Under the pieces are notes generated by a model. The model saw only the letters and a list, made by a program, of their open reading frames with translations. It was not told where the DNA came from and made no database searches. Of a stretch of 64,000 nucleotides of DNA, positions 52,214 through 60,703 are shown piece by piece. A program made the position numbers and the translations under genes. The DNA lies in contig NZ_WHJG01000012.1 of the NCBI RefSeq assembly GCF_011682175.1, forward strand, positions 1 through 64,000, in the 5' to 3' direction. Each line of letters opens with the position of its first letter. Within the stretch, counting starts at the first letter, position 1. The stretch comes from Massilia frigida. Its GTDB lineage: Bacteria > Pseudomonadota > Gammaproteobacteria > Burkholderiales > Burkholderiaceae_D.

Positions 52214-53122
52214 CTAATGAAAGAAGATGCTGCGCGAAACGAGCCACGCCAGCAACGCCAGCGTGGCCGCGCCAAGGCCGGCCAGGGCCAGGGTCTTGCC
52301 CGTGGAGCCGCCGCTGGCGGCAAAGGCGCAGTCGGCGATGGCCGCCTTGGCGTGGCGCGCTTCGACCCGGTCGGATTCGTCGATGTAGGCGGCCATCAGG
52401 GCTTTGTCCGCGAGGATATTGATGCGGCGGACGATGCCTTGCGATACGCGCGCGATCTGCCTGGTCGCGGCGGCGCTGAACACGGCCGGGCCGTTGTAGC
52501 CGGCCGCATGCAGGCGAAATGCCAGGAAGTCGGGAATCACGTCGGGCGGCATGGCCGGCACCACCAAGTTGTGGGTGATGCGCTCCTTGAACTGGCGCAT
52601 GCTGGCCAGGTTCAGGTGCTCATCGAGCTCGGGCTGGCCGAACAGTACGATCTGCAGCAGCTTGTGGCGCGCCGTTTCCAGGTTGGAGAACAGGCGCACC
52701 TCTTCCAGCGTGTCGAGCGGCATGGCCTGGGCTTCCTCGACCAGCAGCACCACCTGCTTGCCGGCGCTGTGGCGGGCGATCAGGTCGGCCTGGAGCATGC
52801 GCGTGACTTCGTCGATGCGCTTGCCGGTCACGTCGAGTTCGAGTTCGCCGGCGATGGCGTAGGCGACCTCGGTGTTTTTCAACGTGGGATTGGCCAGGTA
52901 GATCACATCGATGTGCGGCGGCAGCTGGTTTTCCAGCATGCGGCACAGCATGGTCTTGCCGCTGCCGACTTCGCCCGTGACCTTGATGATGCCTTCACCG
53001 TGCTCGACCGCGTAGAGCAGGGCGTCGAGAATCTCGCCGCGTGTGTTGCCGGCGTAGAAAAAGACGGGATTGGGCGTGATGCCGAAGGGCGACTGCTGCA
53101 GGCCGAAGTGCTGGTGGTACAT
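52214..53122 (-). CDS. mshM: MshM, ExeA-type AAA ATPase
   Basis: A 302-aa protein; the start at 53122 gives MYHQHFGLQQSPFGITPNPVFFYAG, the ExeA/MshM N-terminus. AAA motifs: Walker A TGEVGSGKTML, Walker B VVLLVEEAQAM, sensor FGQPELDEHL, and the Arg-rich GIVRRINILADKALMAA. A C-terminal transmembrane helix (LALAGLGAATLALLAWLV) places it on the inner membrane. ExeA relatives help position and assemble the secretin with ExeB-like partners (MshN here). It begins 5 bases after the ABC ATPase stop. Confidence 0.88.
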   Translation of the reverse strand: MYHQHFGLQQSPFGITPNPVFFYAGNTRGEILDALLYAVEHGEGIIKVTGEVGSGKTMLCRMLENQLPPHIDVIYLANPTLKNTEVAYAIAGELELDVTGKRIDEVTRMLQADLIARHSAGKQVVLLVEEAQAMPLDTLEEVRLFSNLETARHKLLQIVLFGQPELDEHLNLASMRQFKERITHNLVVPAMPPDVIPDFLAFRLHAAGYNGPAVFSAAATRQIARVSQGIVRRINILADKALMAAYIDESDRVEARHAKAAIADCAFAASGGSTGKTLALAGLGAATLALLAWLVSRSIFFH

Positions 53123-53127
53123 GGGGT

Positions 53128-53844
53128 TCAGTGCACGCATGCGAGGAAGGCCTGTTCCAGCGTGGCGGCGCCGTAGGTATCGCGGCAGGCGGCCGGGGTG
53201 CCGGTGAAGCGCAGCTGGCCGTCGTGCAGGATGGCCACGCGGTCGCACAGTTCTTCGATGTCGGCCAGCGCGTGCGAGCTGAAAAATACGGTGGCGCCCT
53301 GGCTGCGTGCGTTTCGCAGACGCTCTTTCAGGCGGGCGCGCGCTTTCGGATCGAGGCCGCTCATGGGCTCGTCCAGCACATAGGCTTGTTTGTTGGACAG
53401 GAAGCAGGCGGCCAGGCCGAGTTTTTGGGTCATGCCCTTGGAGTGCTTGCGCACCGGCAGGGACAGCGCCGCGTGGTCGAGCTCGAGCGCGTCGAGCATG
53501 GCGTGGGCGGCTGTGGCGTCGTAGGCGTTGCCATGCAGTCTGGCCATGTACTTGAGGAATTCGGCGCCGCTGAGGTAGTAGGGCGGCGTGAAGCGTTCGG
53601 GCAGGAAGGCGAGCGGACGGCGCGCCCCGGCCAGGCGGTGGCCGTGGCCGAAAATCTCGATGCTGCCGGACTCGAACGAGACGAAGTCGAACAGGCATTT
53701 CAGGAGGCTGGTCTTGCCGGCGCCATTCACGCCGACCAGGCCGACGCATTCCCCTGCCGCGATGTCGAGGTCGATGCCTGCCAGCACCGGCGCGCCGGCG
53801 TAGCGTTTGACAAGCTGGCGGAAGCGCAGCGCGGGTGTGCTCAT
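53128..53844 (-). CDS. ABC transporter ATP-binding protein
   Basis: A 238-aa protein; start at 53844 (MSTPALRFRQLVKRYAGAPVLAGIDLDIAAGE). Walker A GVNGAGKTSLLK, signature HSKGMTQKLGLAACFL (a KGMTQK variant of LSGGQ, common in ABC-2-type ATPases), Walker B AYVLDEPMSGLDP and H-loop SSHAL. No permease is adjacent. The only permease in the operon is at 42027-42764. First gene of the long minus-strand unit. Confidence 0.88.
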   Translation of the reverse strand: MSTPALRFRQLVKRYAGAPVLAGIDLDIAAGECVGLVGVNGAGKTSLLKCLFDFVSFESGSIEIFGHGHRLAGARRPLAFLPERFTPPYYLSGAEFLKYMARLHGNAYDATAAHAMLDALELDHAALSLPVRKHSKGMTQKLGLAACFLSNKQAYVLDEPMSGLDPKARARLKERLRNARSQGATVFFSSHALADIEELCDRVAILHDGQLRFTGTPAACRDTYGAATLEQAFLACVH

Positions 53845-53893
53845 GTTGACAATGTTGGCAGTGGTAGCAAGGTTGACAGGGAGCGACGCTCCG

Positions 53894-53923
53894 ACTGTAG
53901 CGCATTCAGTGTCGCTTGCACAA
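53894..53923 (-). promoter_or_regulatory. promoter of the minus-strand MSHA operon
   Basis: On the minus strand TTGTGC (53923-53918), an 18-base spacer and TACAGT (53899-53894), about 50 bases before the ABC ATPase start. It would drive a unit of up to 13.8 kb, because downstream genes overlap or nearly touch as far as 41338. Confidence 0.5.
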
Positions 53924-54114
53924 TGGTTGCACGTTCGCACGACACAAAATCGTTGTGAATGTAAAAAACGAGTGTTTCTGGAATAGAATAGTTCGACGGC
54001 TTCTCGCGCCCCGAGGCGAATACCGCTATCTTAAGAATGACGGTTTTGGGTGTAGCGATAGACGTGCGCAGCGACCGTCTTATCCACTCGACAAGCACAT
54101 CAACAAAGGTCTTC

Positions 54115-55818
54115 ATGGCACGCCCAGAAAAAGTCCGCCTCGGCGAAATCCTCGTCCAGCAAAAGCTGTTATCCGAAGACCAATTGAGTGCGGCGTTGCA
54201 AGACCAGAAACGCACCGGCCGCAAACTGGGCCGGGTGTTCATCGAAAACGGTTTCGTGACCGAGGAGCAAATCTCGGGCGCGCTGGCCAAGCAGCTCGAC
54301 ATTCCGTACATTAATCTCAAGTTTTACAACACCAACCCGGACATCGTGCGCCAGTTGCCGGAAACCCAGGCCCGGCGTTTCCGCGCCATCGCGCTGGAAG
54401 ACCGGCGCGGCGCGCTGCTGATCGGCATGTCGGACCCGACCGACCTGTTCGCCTACGACGAGATCGCACGCCTGGTCAAACGCAATATCGAACTGGCCGT
54501 GGTCAACGAGACCGAGGTGCTCGCTGCAATCGACCGCATCTACCGCCGCACCGATGAAATCACCGACTTCGCGCGCGAGCTGGAACAGGACCTGGGCGAC
54601 ACCTTCGTCGACTTCGGCACCCTGGCCGCCAATCCGAACCTGGAAGAGGCGCCCATCGTCAAGCTGCTGCAATCGGTGTTCGACGACGCCACCCAGGTGC
54701 GCGCCTCGGATATCCACATCGAACCGCAGGAAACCCGGCTGCAAATCCGCTTCCGCATCGATGGCGTGCTGCACCTGCAAACCGAGGCCGATATCAAGAT
54801 CGCCACGCCGCTGGCGCTGCGCCTGAAACTCATGTCCGACCTCGACATTTCCGAAAAGCGCTTGCCGCAAGATGGCCGTTTCGCCGTCAAGGTCAAGCAG
54901 CAGCGCATCGACGTGCGGATTTCGACCATGCCGACCCAGTACGGTGAATCGGTCGTGATGCGGCTGCTGAACCAGGGCGGCACCACCCTGCGGCTGGACG
55001 CGATCGGCATGCCGGCGCGCCTGGTCGAAAAATTCCGCGCCATCGTGCAGCGCCCCAACGGCCTGGTGCTGGTTACCGGCCCGACGGGTAGCGGCAAGAC
55101 CACCACCCTGTACAGCGCGCTGGCGGAACTCAATTCTGTCGAGAAAAAGCTGATCACGGTGGAAGATCCGGTCGAGTACCGCCTGGCCGGCATCAACCAG
55201 GTGCAGGTGAACGAAAAAATCGACCTGTCGTTCGCGCGCGTGCTGCGCTCCGCACTGCGCCAGGATCCGGACATTGTGCTGGTCGGCGAGATGCGCGACC
55301 AGGAAACCGCCCAGATCGGCCTGCGCGCCGCCATGACGGGCCACTTGGTGCTCTCCACCCTGCACACCAACGATGCCGCCAGCACGCCGCTGCGCCTGAT
55401 GGACATGGGCGTGCCGCGCTACATGGTGGGCAGCTCGCTGCAAGCGGTGCTGGCGCAGCGCCTGGTGCGTGTCATTTGCGAAAGTTGCACCACTACTTAC
55501 CAGCTGACGCCGACCGAGCGTGAATGGCTGCGCGCGGAGTTGCACGAGCATGCCGAGAGCACCCAGTTTTTCCACGGCAAAGGATGTTCGCATTGCAACG
55601 GCATGGGTTACCGCGGCCGTACCGGCGTGTACGAGCTGCTGGAAATGACGCGCGCCGTGGTCGATGCGGCCAACCATCCCGATCCGGCCCACTTCCTGAA
55701 AGCGGCGCACGCCGAGATGCAGGGCGAAACGCTGCGCCGCCACGCCGTGCAGCTGGCCGTGCAGGGCCGCACCACGGTGTCCGAAGCGATGCGCATCAGT
55801 AACCAGATCGAGGAATAA
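54115..55818 (+). CDS. mshE: MshE, c-di-GMP-binding pilus extension ATPase
   Basis: A 567-aa protein; ATG 54115 with AAAGG upstream (MARPEKVRLGEILVQQKLLSEDQLSAALQDQ). The MshEN domain is intact: RLGEILVQQ...QLSAALQDQ, five residues (KRTGR), then KLGRVFIENGFVTEEQISGALAKQ. These two motifs form the c-di-GMP site in Vibrio cholerae MshE. The C-terminal ATPase has GPTGSGKTTTLYS, DPDIVLVGEMRDQET, STLHTN and zinc cysteines (CESC, CSHC). It heads the plus-strand MSHA operon, 3 bases before mshG. Extension of the pilus is expected to depend on c-di-GMP. Confidence 0.93.
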   Translation: MARPEKVRLGEILVQQKLLSEDQLSAALQDQKRTGRKLGRVFIENGFVTEEQISGALAKQLDIPYINLKFYNTNPDIVRQLPETQARRFRAIALEDRRGALLIGMSDPTDLFAYDEIARLVKRNIELAVVNETEVLAAIDRIYRRTDEITDFARELEQDLGDTFVDFGTLAANPNLEEAPIVKLLQSVFDDATQVRASDIHIEPQETRLQIRFRIDGVLHLQTEADIKIATPLALRLKLMSDLDISEKRLPQDGRFAVKVKQQRIDVRISTMPTQYGESVVMRLLNQGGTTLRLDAIGMPARLVEKFRAIVQRPNGLVLVTGPTGSGKTTTLYSALAELNSVEKKLITVEDPVEYRLAGINQVQVNEKIDLSFARVLRSALRQDPDIVLVGEMRDQETAQIGLRAAMTGHLVLSTLHTNDAASTPLRLMDMGVPRYMVGSSLQAVLAQRLVRVICESCTTTYQLTPTEREWLRAELHEHAESTQFFHGKGCSHCNGMGYRGRTGVYELLEMTRAVVDAANHPDPAHFLKAAHAEMQGETLRRHAVQLAVQGRTTVSEAMRISNQIEE

Positions 55819-55821
55819 ACC

Positions 55822-57057
55822 GTGCCGTTTTTCGCCTACAAGGGACGCAATGCCAAAGGCGAGCTGATGCAAGGCGTGCTGGAGGGGGCCGATAGCGGGG
55901 CCGTGGCCGACCAGCTGTTCGGCAACGGCGTCACGCCGCTCGACATCAGCCCGACCAGCCGCGCCGTCACCAGCGGCGGCGACGAGGAAAGCTGGCTCGA
56001 CCGCATGTTCGAGAAAAAAGTCACCTCGATGGATGTGCAGTTATTCAGCCGTCAACTCTACACCTTGCTCAAATCCGGCGTGCCGATCATGCGCGGGCTG
56101 GCCGGGCTGCAGGAGTCGGCCATCAGCAAGTCGTTCGGCAAGGTGATCAAGGATTTGCGCGAGTCGCTCGATTCCGGGCGCGAACTGTCGGCGGCCATGC
56201 GCCGCCATCCGGCCGTGTTTTCCAATTTTTACCTGTCGATGGTGCGCGTGGGCGAAATGACCGGGCGCCTGGAAGATGTGTTCCTGCGCCTGTTCGACCA
56301 CCTCGAATTCGACCGCGACATGCGCGAGCGGGTGAAAACCGCCACGCGCTACCCGATGTTCGTGATGATCGCCATGCTGCTGGCGATGATCGTGGTGAAT
56401 ATTTTCGTCATTCCCCAGTTCGTGAAGGTGTTCGAGAGCTTCAATTCGCAGTTGCCGCTGATGACGCGCATCCTGATCGCCAGTTCGAACTTCATGGTGC
56501 GCTTCTGGCCGGCGCTGCTGGGGCTCTCGGTGGTGGGGTTTTTCGGCTGGCGCACGTATATCAATTCGACCGAGGGCCGCATGTGGTGGGACCGCGTGCG
56601 CCTGCGCATCCCGATTGCCGGCAAAATCATCCTGAAAGGCACCATGGCGCGCTTTGCGCGCAGCTTCGCGCTGTCGATGAAGAGCGGGGTGCCGATGGTG
56701 CAGGCGCTCACGGTGGTGTCGCAAACGGTCGACAATGCCTATCTGTCGTCGCGCGTGGAACAGATGCGCGATGGCGTCGAGCGCGGCGAGAGCATCTTGC
56801 GCACGGCGGTGGCGGCCGGGGTATTTACGCCGATCGTGCTGCAAATGGTCGCGGTGGGCGAGGAAACCGGCTCGCTCGACGACTTGATGGATGAAATCGG
56901 CCAGATGTACGAGCGCGAAGTCGATTATGAGCTCAAGACGCTATCGGCCCAGATCGAGCCGATCATGATCGTGTTCCTGGGGGCGATGGTGCTGGTGCTG
57001 GCGCTGGGCATCTTCCTGCCGATCTGGGACTTGGGCAAAGCGGCTTTGCATAAATGA
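55822..57057 (+). CDS. mshG: MshG, GspF/PilC-type platform protein
   Basis: A 411-aa protein. Starts MPFFAYKGRNAKGELMQGVLEGADSGAVADQL, the usual GspF opening. Two GspF domains (LFSRQLYTLLKSGVPIMRGLAGLQESAISKSFGKVIKDLRESLDSG; ARFARSFALSMKSGVPMVQALTVVSQTVDNAYLSSRVEQMRDGVERG), with three hydrophobic segments (MFVMIAMLLAMIVVNIFVI; FWPALLGLSVVGFFGW; MIVFLGAMVLVLALGIFL). Partner of MshE. It overlaps the next gene by 4 bases. Confidence 0.92.
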   Translation: MPFFAYKGRNAKGELMQGVLEGADSGAVADQLFGNGVTPLDISPTSRAVTSGGDEESWLDRMFEKKVTSMDVQLFSRQLYTLLKSGVPIMRGLAGLQESAISKSFGKVIKDLRESLDSGRELSAAMRRHPAVFSNFYLSMVRVGEMTGRLEDVFLRLFDHLEFDRDMRERVKTATRYPMFVMIAMLLAMIVVNIFVIPQFVKVFESFNSQLPLMTRILIASSNFMVRFWPALLGLSVVGFFGWRTYINSTEGRMWWDRVRLRIPIAGKIILKGTMARFARSFALSMKSGVPMVQALTVVSQTVDNAYLSSRVEQMRDGVERGESILRTAVAAGVFTPIVLQMVAVGEETGSLDDLMDEIGQMYEREVDYELKTLSAQIEPIMIVFLGAMVLVLALGIFLPIWDLGKAALHK

Positions 57058-57575
57058 GACAGATTGCCACTCCGTCAAGCGCAGTGCGCGCCAGCGGCTT
57101 TTCGCTGCTGGAAATGGCGGTGTGCACGGTGGTGATCGCGCTGTTGACCGGTGTGCTTTTACAACGCTTGCTCTACTATCGCGAACAGGCCGAACTGGCC
57201 GCAGTGGAACAGCTGGCAGGCGTGCTGCGCACTGCCTTGCTGCTCAAGACGGGGCAATTGCAAGCCCGTGGAAAGGAGGCCGAAATCCCCTCTCTCATTG
57301 GGAAAAACCCGATCGATTGGCTGACTGAAAAACCACGCAATTATGCCGGCGAATACTTCGCGCCGACCCCGGCCCAGGTCGCTCCCGGCCACTGGTATTT
57401 CGACCTGAAAACAAAAACCTTGGTCTACTTGATAAGTAAGGAAAAGAAATTTCCACAAGGCACTGCGAATCGCATTCACTTCAAGGTAGAATTCTCTCGC
57501 TTGCCCACAATCCCCGCCAAGCAGAGTGGTACGCCAGAAACAAGGACCGTTGCCCTTACTCAAGTTAATAGATAA
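57054..57575 (+). CDS. MSHA minor prepilin (mshF/mshB position)
   Basis: A 173-aa protein with prepilin-like ASG|FSLLEMAVCTVVIALLTGVLLQRLLYYREQAELAAVEQLAGVLRTALLLKTGQLQ. The C-terminal part (PGHWYFDLKTKTLVYLISKEKKF) is short and mixed. It occupies the place of mshF/mshB between mshG and mshA in known MSHA loci. Codon use in its 3' third is more AT-rich than in its neighbours. An 80-base gap, possibly with a separate promoter, follows before mshA. Confidence 0.8.
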   Translation: MRQIATPSSAVRASGFSLLEMAVCTVVIALLTGVLLQRLLYYREQAELAAVEQLAGVLRTALLLKTGQLQARGKEAEIPSLIGKNPIDWLTEKPRNYAGEYFAPTPAQVAPGHWYFDLKTKTLVYLISKEKKFPQGTANRIHFKVEFSRLPTIPAKQSGTPETRTVALTQVNR

Positions 57576-57655
57576 TCCGCCGTTAAAGAATACGGTAGTC
57601 GTGTTTCTGTTACGCACCTCACATTTCACTGCTTAAATCGAATTTGGAGATCCAC

Positions 57656-58180
57656 ATGAAAATGCAATCCCACGGTAAGTTCATTCGCACCACCCAAGCC
57701 GGCTTCACCCTGATCGAACTGATCGTTGTGATCGTCATTCTCGGCATCCTCGCGGCCACCGCGCTGCCAAAATTCGCCGACCTCGGCGGTGACGCCCGCA
57801 GCGCCACCATGAAGGCTGCCAAGGGTTCGCTGGAAGCGGTCTCGGCCATGGTGCACGGCAAGTTCCTGATCGCCCCAAGCGCGACCGTGTCGCTCGAAGG
57901 CACCGCGGTGACCGTGGCCAACGGGTATCCGACCGGCAACGCCGCCCTGCTCGAAGCAGCCGGCTTGAAGGATACCGACTACCAGCTGATCACCACCGCG
58001 CAAAGCTCGGTCAATACCCCGACCACCATTGCCGGCGAAGTGGCGATCGTGCCGCTGAGCGTGTCGGGCACGGTCAAGGGCTTGAACTGCTACGTGCACT
58101 ACAAGCCAGCCGTCGCGCCAGTGGCCCCGGCCACCGATGCGACCCCGCCGGTGATCACTGTCAAAGCAACGTCCTGCTAA
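57656..58180 (+). CDS. mshA: MshA-type major prepilin
   Basis: A 174-aa protein. ATG 57656 is chosen: TTGGAGA lies 6 bases upstream, and the in-frame TTG 57644 is part of that ribosome site. Prepilin site QAG|FTLIELIVVIVILGILAATALPKFADLGGDARSATMKAAKGSL is the classic MshA N-terminus. Cys residues in NCYVHY and the terminal TSC could form the C-terminal disulfide loop, enclosing a Pro/Ala-rich stretch (KPAVAPVAPATDATPP). Its own 80-base leader suits a highly expressed subunit. Confidence 0.88.
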   Translation: MKMQSHGKFIRTTQAGFTLIELIVVIVILGILAATALPKFADLGGDARSATMKAAKGSLEAVSAMVHGKFLIAPSATVSLEGTAVTVANGYPTGNAALLEAAGLKDTDYQLITTAQSSVNTPTTIAGEVAIVPLSVSGTVKGLNCYVHYKPAVAPVAPATDATPPVITVKATSC

Positions 58181-58274
58181 GCCGTACCGAGTGACTGGCT
58201 CACTGGCGCAGAGAAACACGGGCATCGCGGCCAAGGCCGCTGTCCGCTGCGCCAGTCGGGCCGGCAACTTCCCC

Positions 58275-58829
58275 ATGAGCGGCATCCCCCGGCGCCACGG
58301 CAAGCCTCTCCAGCAGGGTTTCACGCTGGTCGAGCTGATCGTGGTCATGGTGATCATCGGCATCCTCGGCGCCGCCGCCGCCACCCGCTATTTCGACCGC
58401 GCCGTGTACGACGCGGCCGCCTTTACCGAACAAGCCCGCTCCCTGATCCGCTATGGCCAGAAAGTGGCCGTCGCCCAGAACCGCCCGGTGTTCGTGCGGC
58501 TCGACGGCAACAGCGTGGCGCTGTGCTTCGTGTACCAGGCCGACGGCAGCTGTGCCGCCAACCAGCGCGTCATGTCTCCCTCCGCCAATAATACCGCCAG
58601 CACCAATACGCTGGCCGGCTGCAGCAATTCGACCAGTTGGGCCTGCGAAGGCAATCCGCCCGGCGTGACCTACACCAGCAATCCCGCCACCGCCTTCTTT
58701 TCCTACGATGCGCTGGGCCGTCCCGCCAACGTGGGCGCGGCCTTGTTCACCAGGATGAGCATGACCGTCAAGTCCGGCGCCAGCAGCGTCGCCCTGGTGG
58801 TGGAAGCCGATACCGGCCATGTGCACTGA
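58275..58829 (+). CDS. mshC: MshC-like minor prepilin
   Basis: 184 aa from ATG 58275 (MSGIPRRHGKPLQQG|FTLVELIVVMVIIGILGAAAATRYFD). GTG 58191 would add 28 residues of unlikely leader and is not preferred. The GspH-like body has AFTEQARSLIRYGQKVAVAQNRPVFVRLDGNSVALCFV and several Cys (CAANQR, GCSNSTSWACEG). Minor pilins of this kind help initiate the fibre. It overlaps mshD by 11 bases. Confidence 0.85.
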   Translation: MSGIPRRHGKPLQQGFTLVELIVVMVIIGILGAAAATRYFDRAVYDAAAFTEQARSLIRYGQKVAVAQNRPVFVRLDGNSVALCFVYQADGSCAANQRVMSPSANNTASTNTLAGCSNSTSWACEGNPPGVTYTSNPATAFFSYDALGRPANVGAALFTRMSMTVKSGASSVALVVEADTGHVH

Positions 58830-59421
58830 GCGCGCCCGCATCCTTGCTTACCAGCGCGGCATCAGCTTTGTCGAGCTGATCATCTTCATGGTGATCATCG
58901 GGGTCGGCCTGGCCGGCATCCTCAACGCCATGAACCTGACCACCCGGGTCAGCGCCGACCCGCTGGTGCGCAAGCAGGCGCTGATGCTGGCCGAGGGCTT
59001 GATGGAAGAAGTCCAGCTGGCCCGCTTTACCTTTTGCGATGCCACCGACGACCAGGTCGAATCGGCCAACGGCGCGGCGATTGGCCCGGCCGCTTGCGCC
59101 GCCCTGGTCGAGAACGTCGGCAACGAGGCCGGCGGCACGCGTCCGTATGACAACGTCAACGATTATGTGGCCGCCTACGGCACAGCAACGGAAGCCTTCC
59201 TGAGCGCCGGCAAGCTGAGCGACGCGGCCGGGCAGGAAATCCCCTTGCCCGGCTACACCGCCAGGCTGACCGTGACGCCCACCAGCCTGCTGGGACCGGC
59301 GGGCGCCGGCTTGCCGCAATCGGAAGCCCTGTGGATCCGGGTGGCGGTGTCGTACAACAATGTCGAAACGGTGGTGCTGGACGGCTACCGCGCGCGCTAC
59401 GCACCGAATTCGCCGCCATGA
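58819..59421 (+). CDS. mshD: MshD-like minor prepilin
   Basis: A 200-aa protein. YQRG|ISFVELIIFMVIIGVGLAGILNAMNLTTR; the mature protein would start with Ile rather than Phe but keeps Glu5. The body matches MshD (DPLVRKQALMLAEGLMEEVQLARFTFCDATDD ... LPGYTARLTVTP ... LWIRVAVSYNNVETVVLDGYRARYAP). Overlaps mshO by 4 bases (ATGA). Confidence 0.87.
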   Translation: MCTERARILAYQRGISFVELIIFMVIIGVGLAGILNAMNLTTRVSADPLVRKQALMLAEGLMEEVQLARFTFCDATDDQVESANGAAIGPAACAALVENVGNEAGGTRPYDNVNDYVAAYGTATEAFLSAGKLSDAAGQEIPLPGYTARLTVTPTSLLGPAGAGLPQSEALWIRVAVSYNNVETVVLDGYRARYAPNSPP

Positions 59422-60260
59422 TGCCGCCGCGTTCACGCCAGCACGGCTTTACCCTGGTCGAGGCGATCGTCGTGATCGTCATCACCGGCATTTTGGGCGG
59501 CATCGTCGCCACCTTCCTGCGCCTGCCGGTGCAAAACTATGTCGACAGCGCCGGCCGCGCCGAACTGACCGACGTGGCCGACACGGCCGTGCGGCGCATG
59601 GTGCGCGAAATCCGCCTGGCGCTGCCGAACACGGTGCGCGTGGCAGGCGCGGCGAAAACCTCGATCGAGTTCGTGCCGACCAAGACGGGCGGGCGCTACC
59701 TGGCCGCCGAGGATGTCGAGGCCGGCCAGCACCTGAACTTCGTCAACAGCGCCGATCTCGACTTCCGCGTGGTCGGCCCGCTGCAGGGCGGGACCCAGCA
59801 GATCGTGGCCGGCGACACCGTGGTGGTCAACAACATGGCCATCGATGGCGACCTGGCCAATGTGTACGCGGCGGTGCCGACCAACCGCGCCCAGGTGACG
59901 GCGGTGGATGCGGCCAACAAGCTCGTCACCTTGGCGGCGAATCCCTTCGCCGTGCAAAATCCGCCCCTGGCCCATCCGCTGCACCGCTTCCAGGTGACCG
60001 GCCAGCCGGTCACCTACAGCTGCGCCAACGGCATGCTGTACCGGCACGCCAACTACGGCTTCAAGGCGGTCCAGGATCCGCTGCCGAGCGCCGCGCCGGC
60101 GGTCCTGGCGACCAATGTGGAGTCCTGCGAATTCGATTATTCCGTCGTCGGCAATACGCGCGCGGCGCTGGTACGCCTGACGTTGACCTTGCGCCGGCCG
60201 AGTGGCAGCGACGGCGCCATCCGCCTGATCCAGGTGGTGCACGTGGACAATAACCCATGA
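59418..60260 (+). CDS. mshO: MshO-like minor prepilin
   Basis: A 280-aa protein from ATG 59418 in an ATGA overlap with mshD. RQHG|FTLVEAIVVIVITGILGGIVATFLRLPVQNYVDSAGRAELTDVADTAVRRMVREIRLALPNTVR is typical of MshO/PilW. The C-terminal domain has a Cys pair (YSCANGM; VESCEFDYS). Overlaps mshP by 4 bases. Confidence 0.88.
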   Translation: MMPPRSRQHGFTLVEAIVVIVITGILGGIVATFLRLPVQNYVDSAGRAELTDVADTAVRRMVREIRLALPNTVRVAGAAKTSIEFVPTKTGGRYLAAEDVEAGQHLNFVNSADLDFRVVGPLQGGTQQIVAGDTVVVNNMAIDGDLANVYAAVPTNRAQVTAVDAANKLVTLAANPFAVQNPPLAHPLHRFQVTGQPVTYSCANGMLYRHANYGFKAVQDPLPSAAPAVLATNVESCEFDYSVVGNTRAALVRLTLTLRRPSGSDGAIRLIQVVHVDNNP

Positions 60261-60703
60261 AACGCTTTCCGAACCTGGGGCGCATGCGCGGCGTGAGCCT
60301 GGTCACCGCCATCTTCCTGCTGGTGGTACTGGCCGGGCTGGCGGTGGCGATGGTGACCCTGGCCACCAGTGCCCAAACCACGTCGGCGCTCGACTTGCAG
60401 GGTACGCGCGCCTACCTGTCGGCGCGTGCCGGCGCCGAATGGGGCGTGTACCAGGTCACGCGGGTCAATGGGGCCTGCGCCAGCAGCACCTTTCCGATGC
60501 CGGCCGACAGCACCCTGGCCGCCATGAAGGTGACGGTGATCTGCACGCGCACGCTCGACACGGTCAGCAAGCTGCAGCGCTACACGGTGCTGAGCACGGC
60601 CTGCAACACCCCCGGCAGCGGCGCTTGCCCCAGTCCGACCAACAACATCGACTATGTGCAGCGCGTGGTGCACGTCGAATTCAGCGAGCCGGGGCAGCCA
60701 TGA
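60257..60703 (+). CDS. mshP: MshP-like pilus protein
   Basis: A 148-aa protein. MRG|VSLVTAIFLLVVLAGLAVAMVTLATSAQTTSALDLQGTRAYLSARAGAEWGVYQV is the MshP/PilX-like N-terminus. It lacks the Glu5 of true pilins (Thr at that place), which is normal for MshP. Cys residues (GACASSTF, VICTRT, TACNTPGSGAC) suggest disulfides. Overlaps mshQ by 4 bases. Confidence 0.87.
   Translation: MKRFPNLGRMRGVSLVTAIFLLVVLAGLAVAMVTLATSAQTTSALDLQGTRAYLSARAGAEWGVYQVTRVNGACASSTFPMPADSTLAAMKVTVICTRTLDTVSKLQRYTVLSTACNTPGSGACPSPTNNIDYVQRVVHVEFSEPGQP

Noticed and set aside
53123-53905. 261-codon N-terminal extension of MshM
   Set aside because: It is an alternative frame of the ABC ATPase gene on the same strand; the ExeA-like protein starts at 53122.
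58191-58274. GTG start for mshC adding 28 residues
   Set aside because: It would give an unusually long leader before the prepilin site; ATG 58275 gives a 15-residue leader typical of the family, although neither start has a strong ribosome site.
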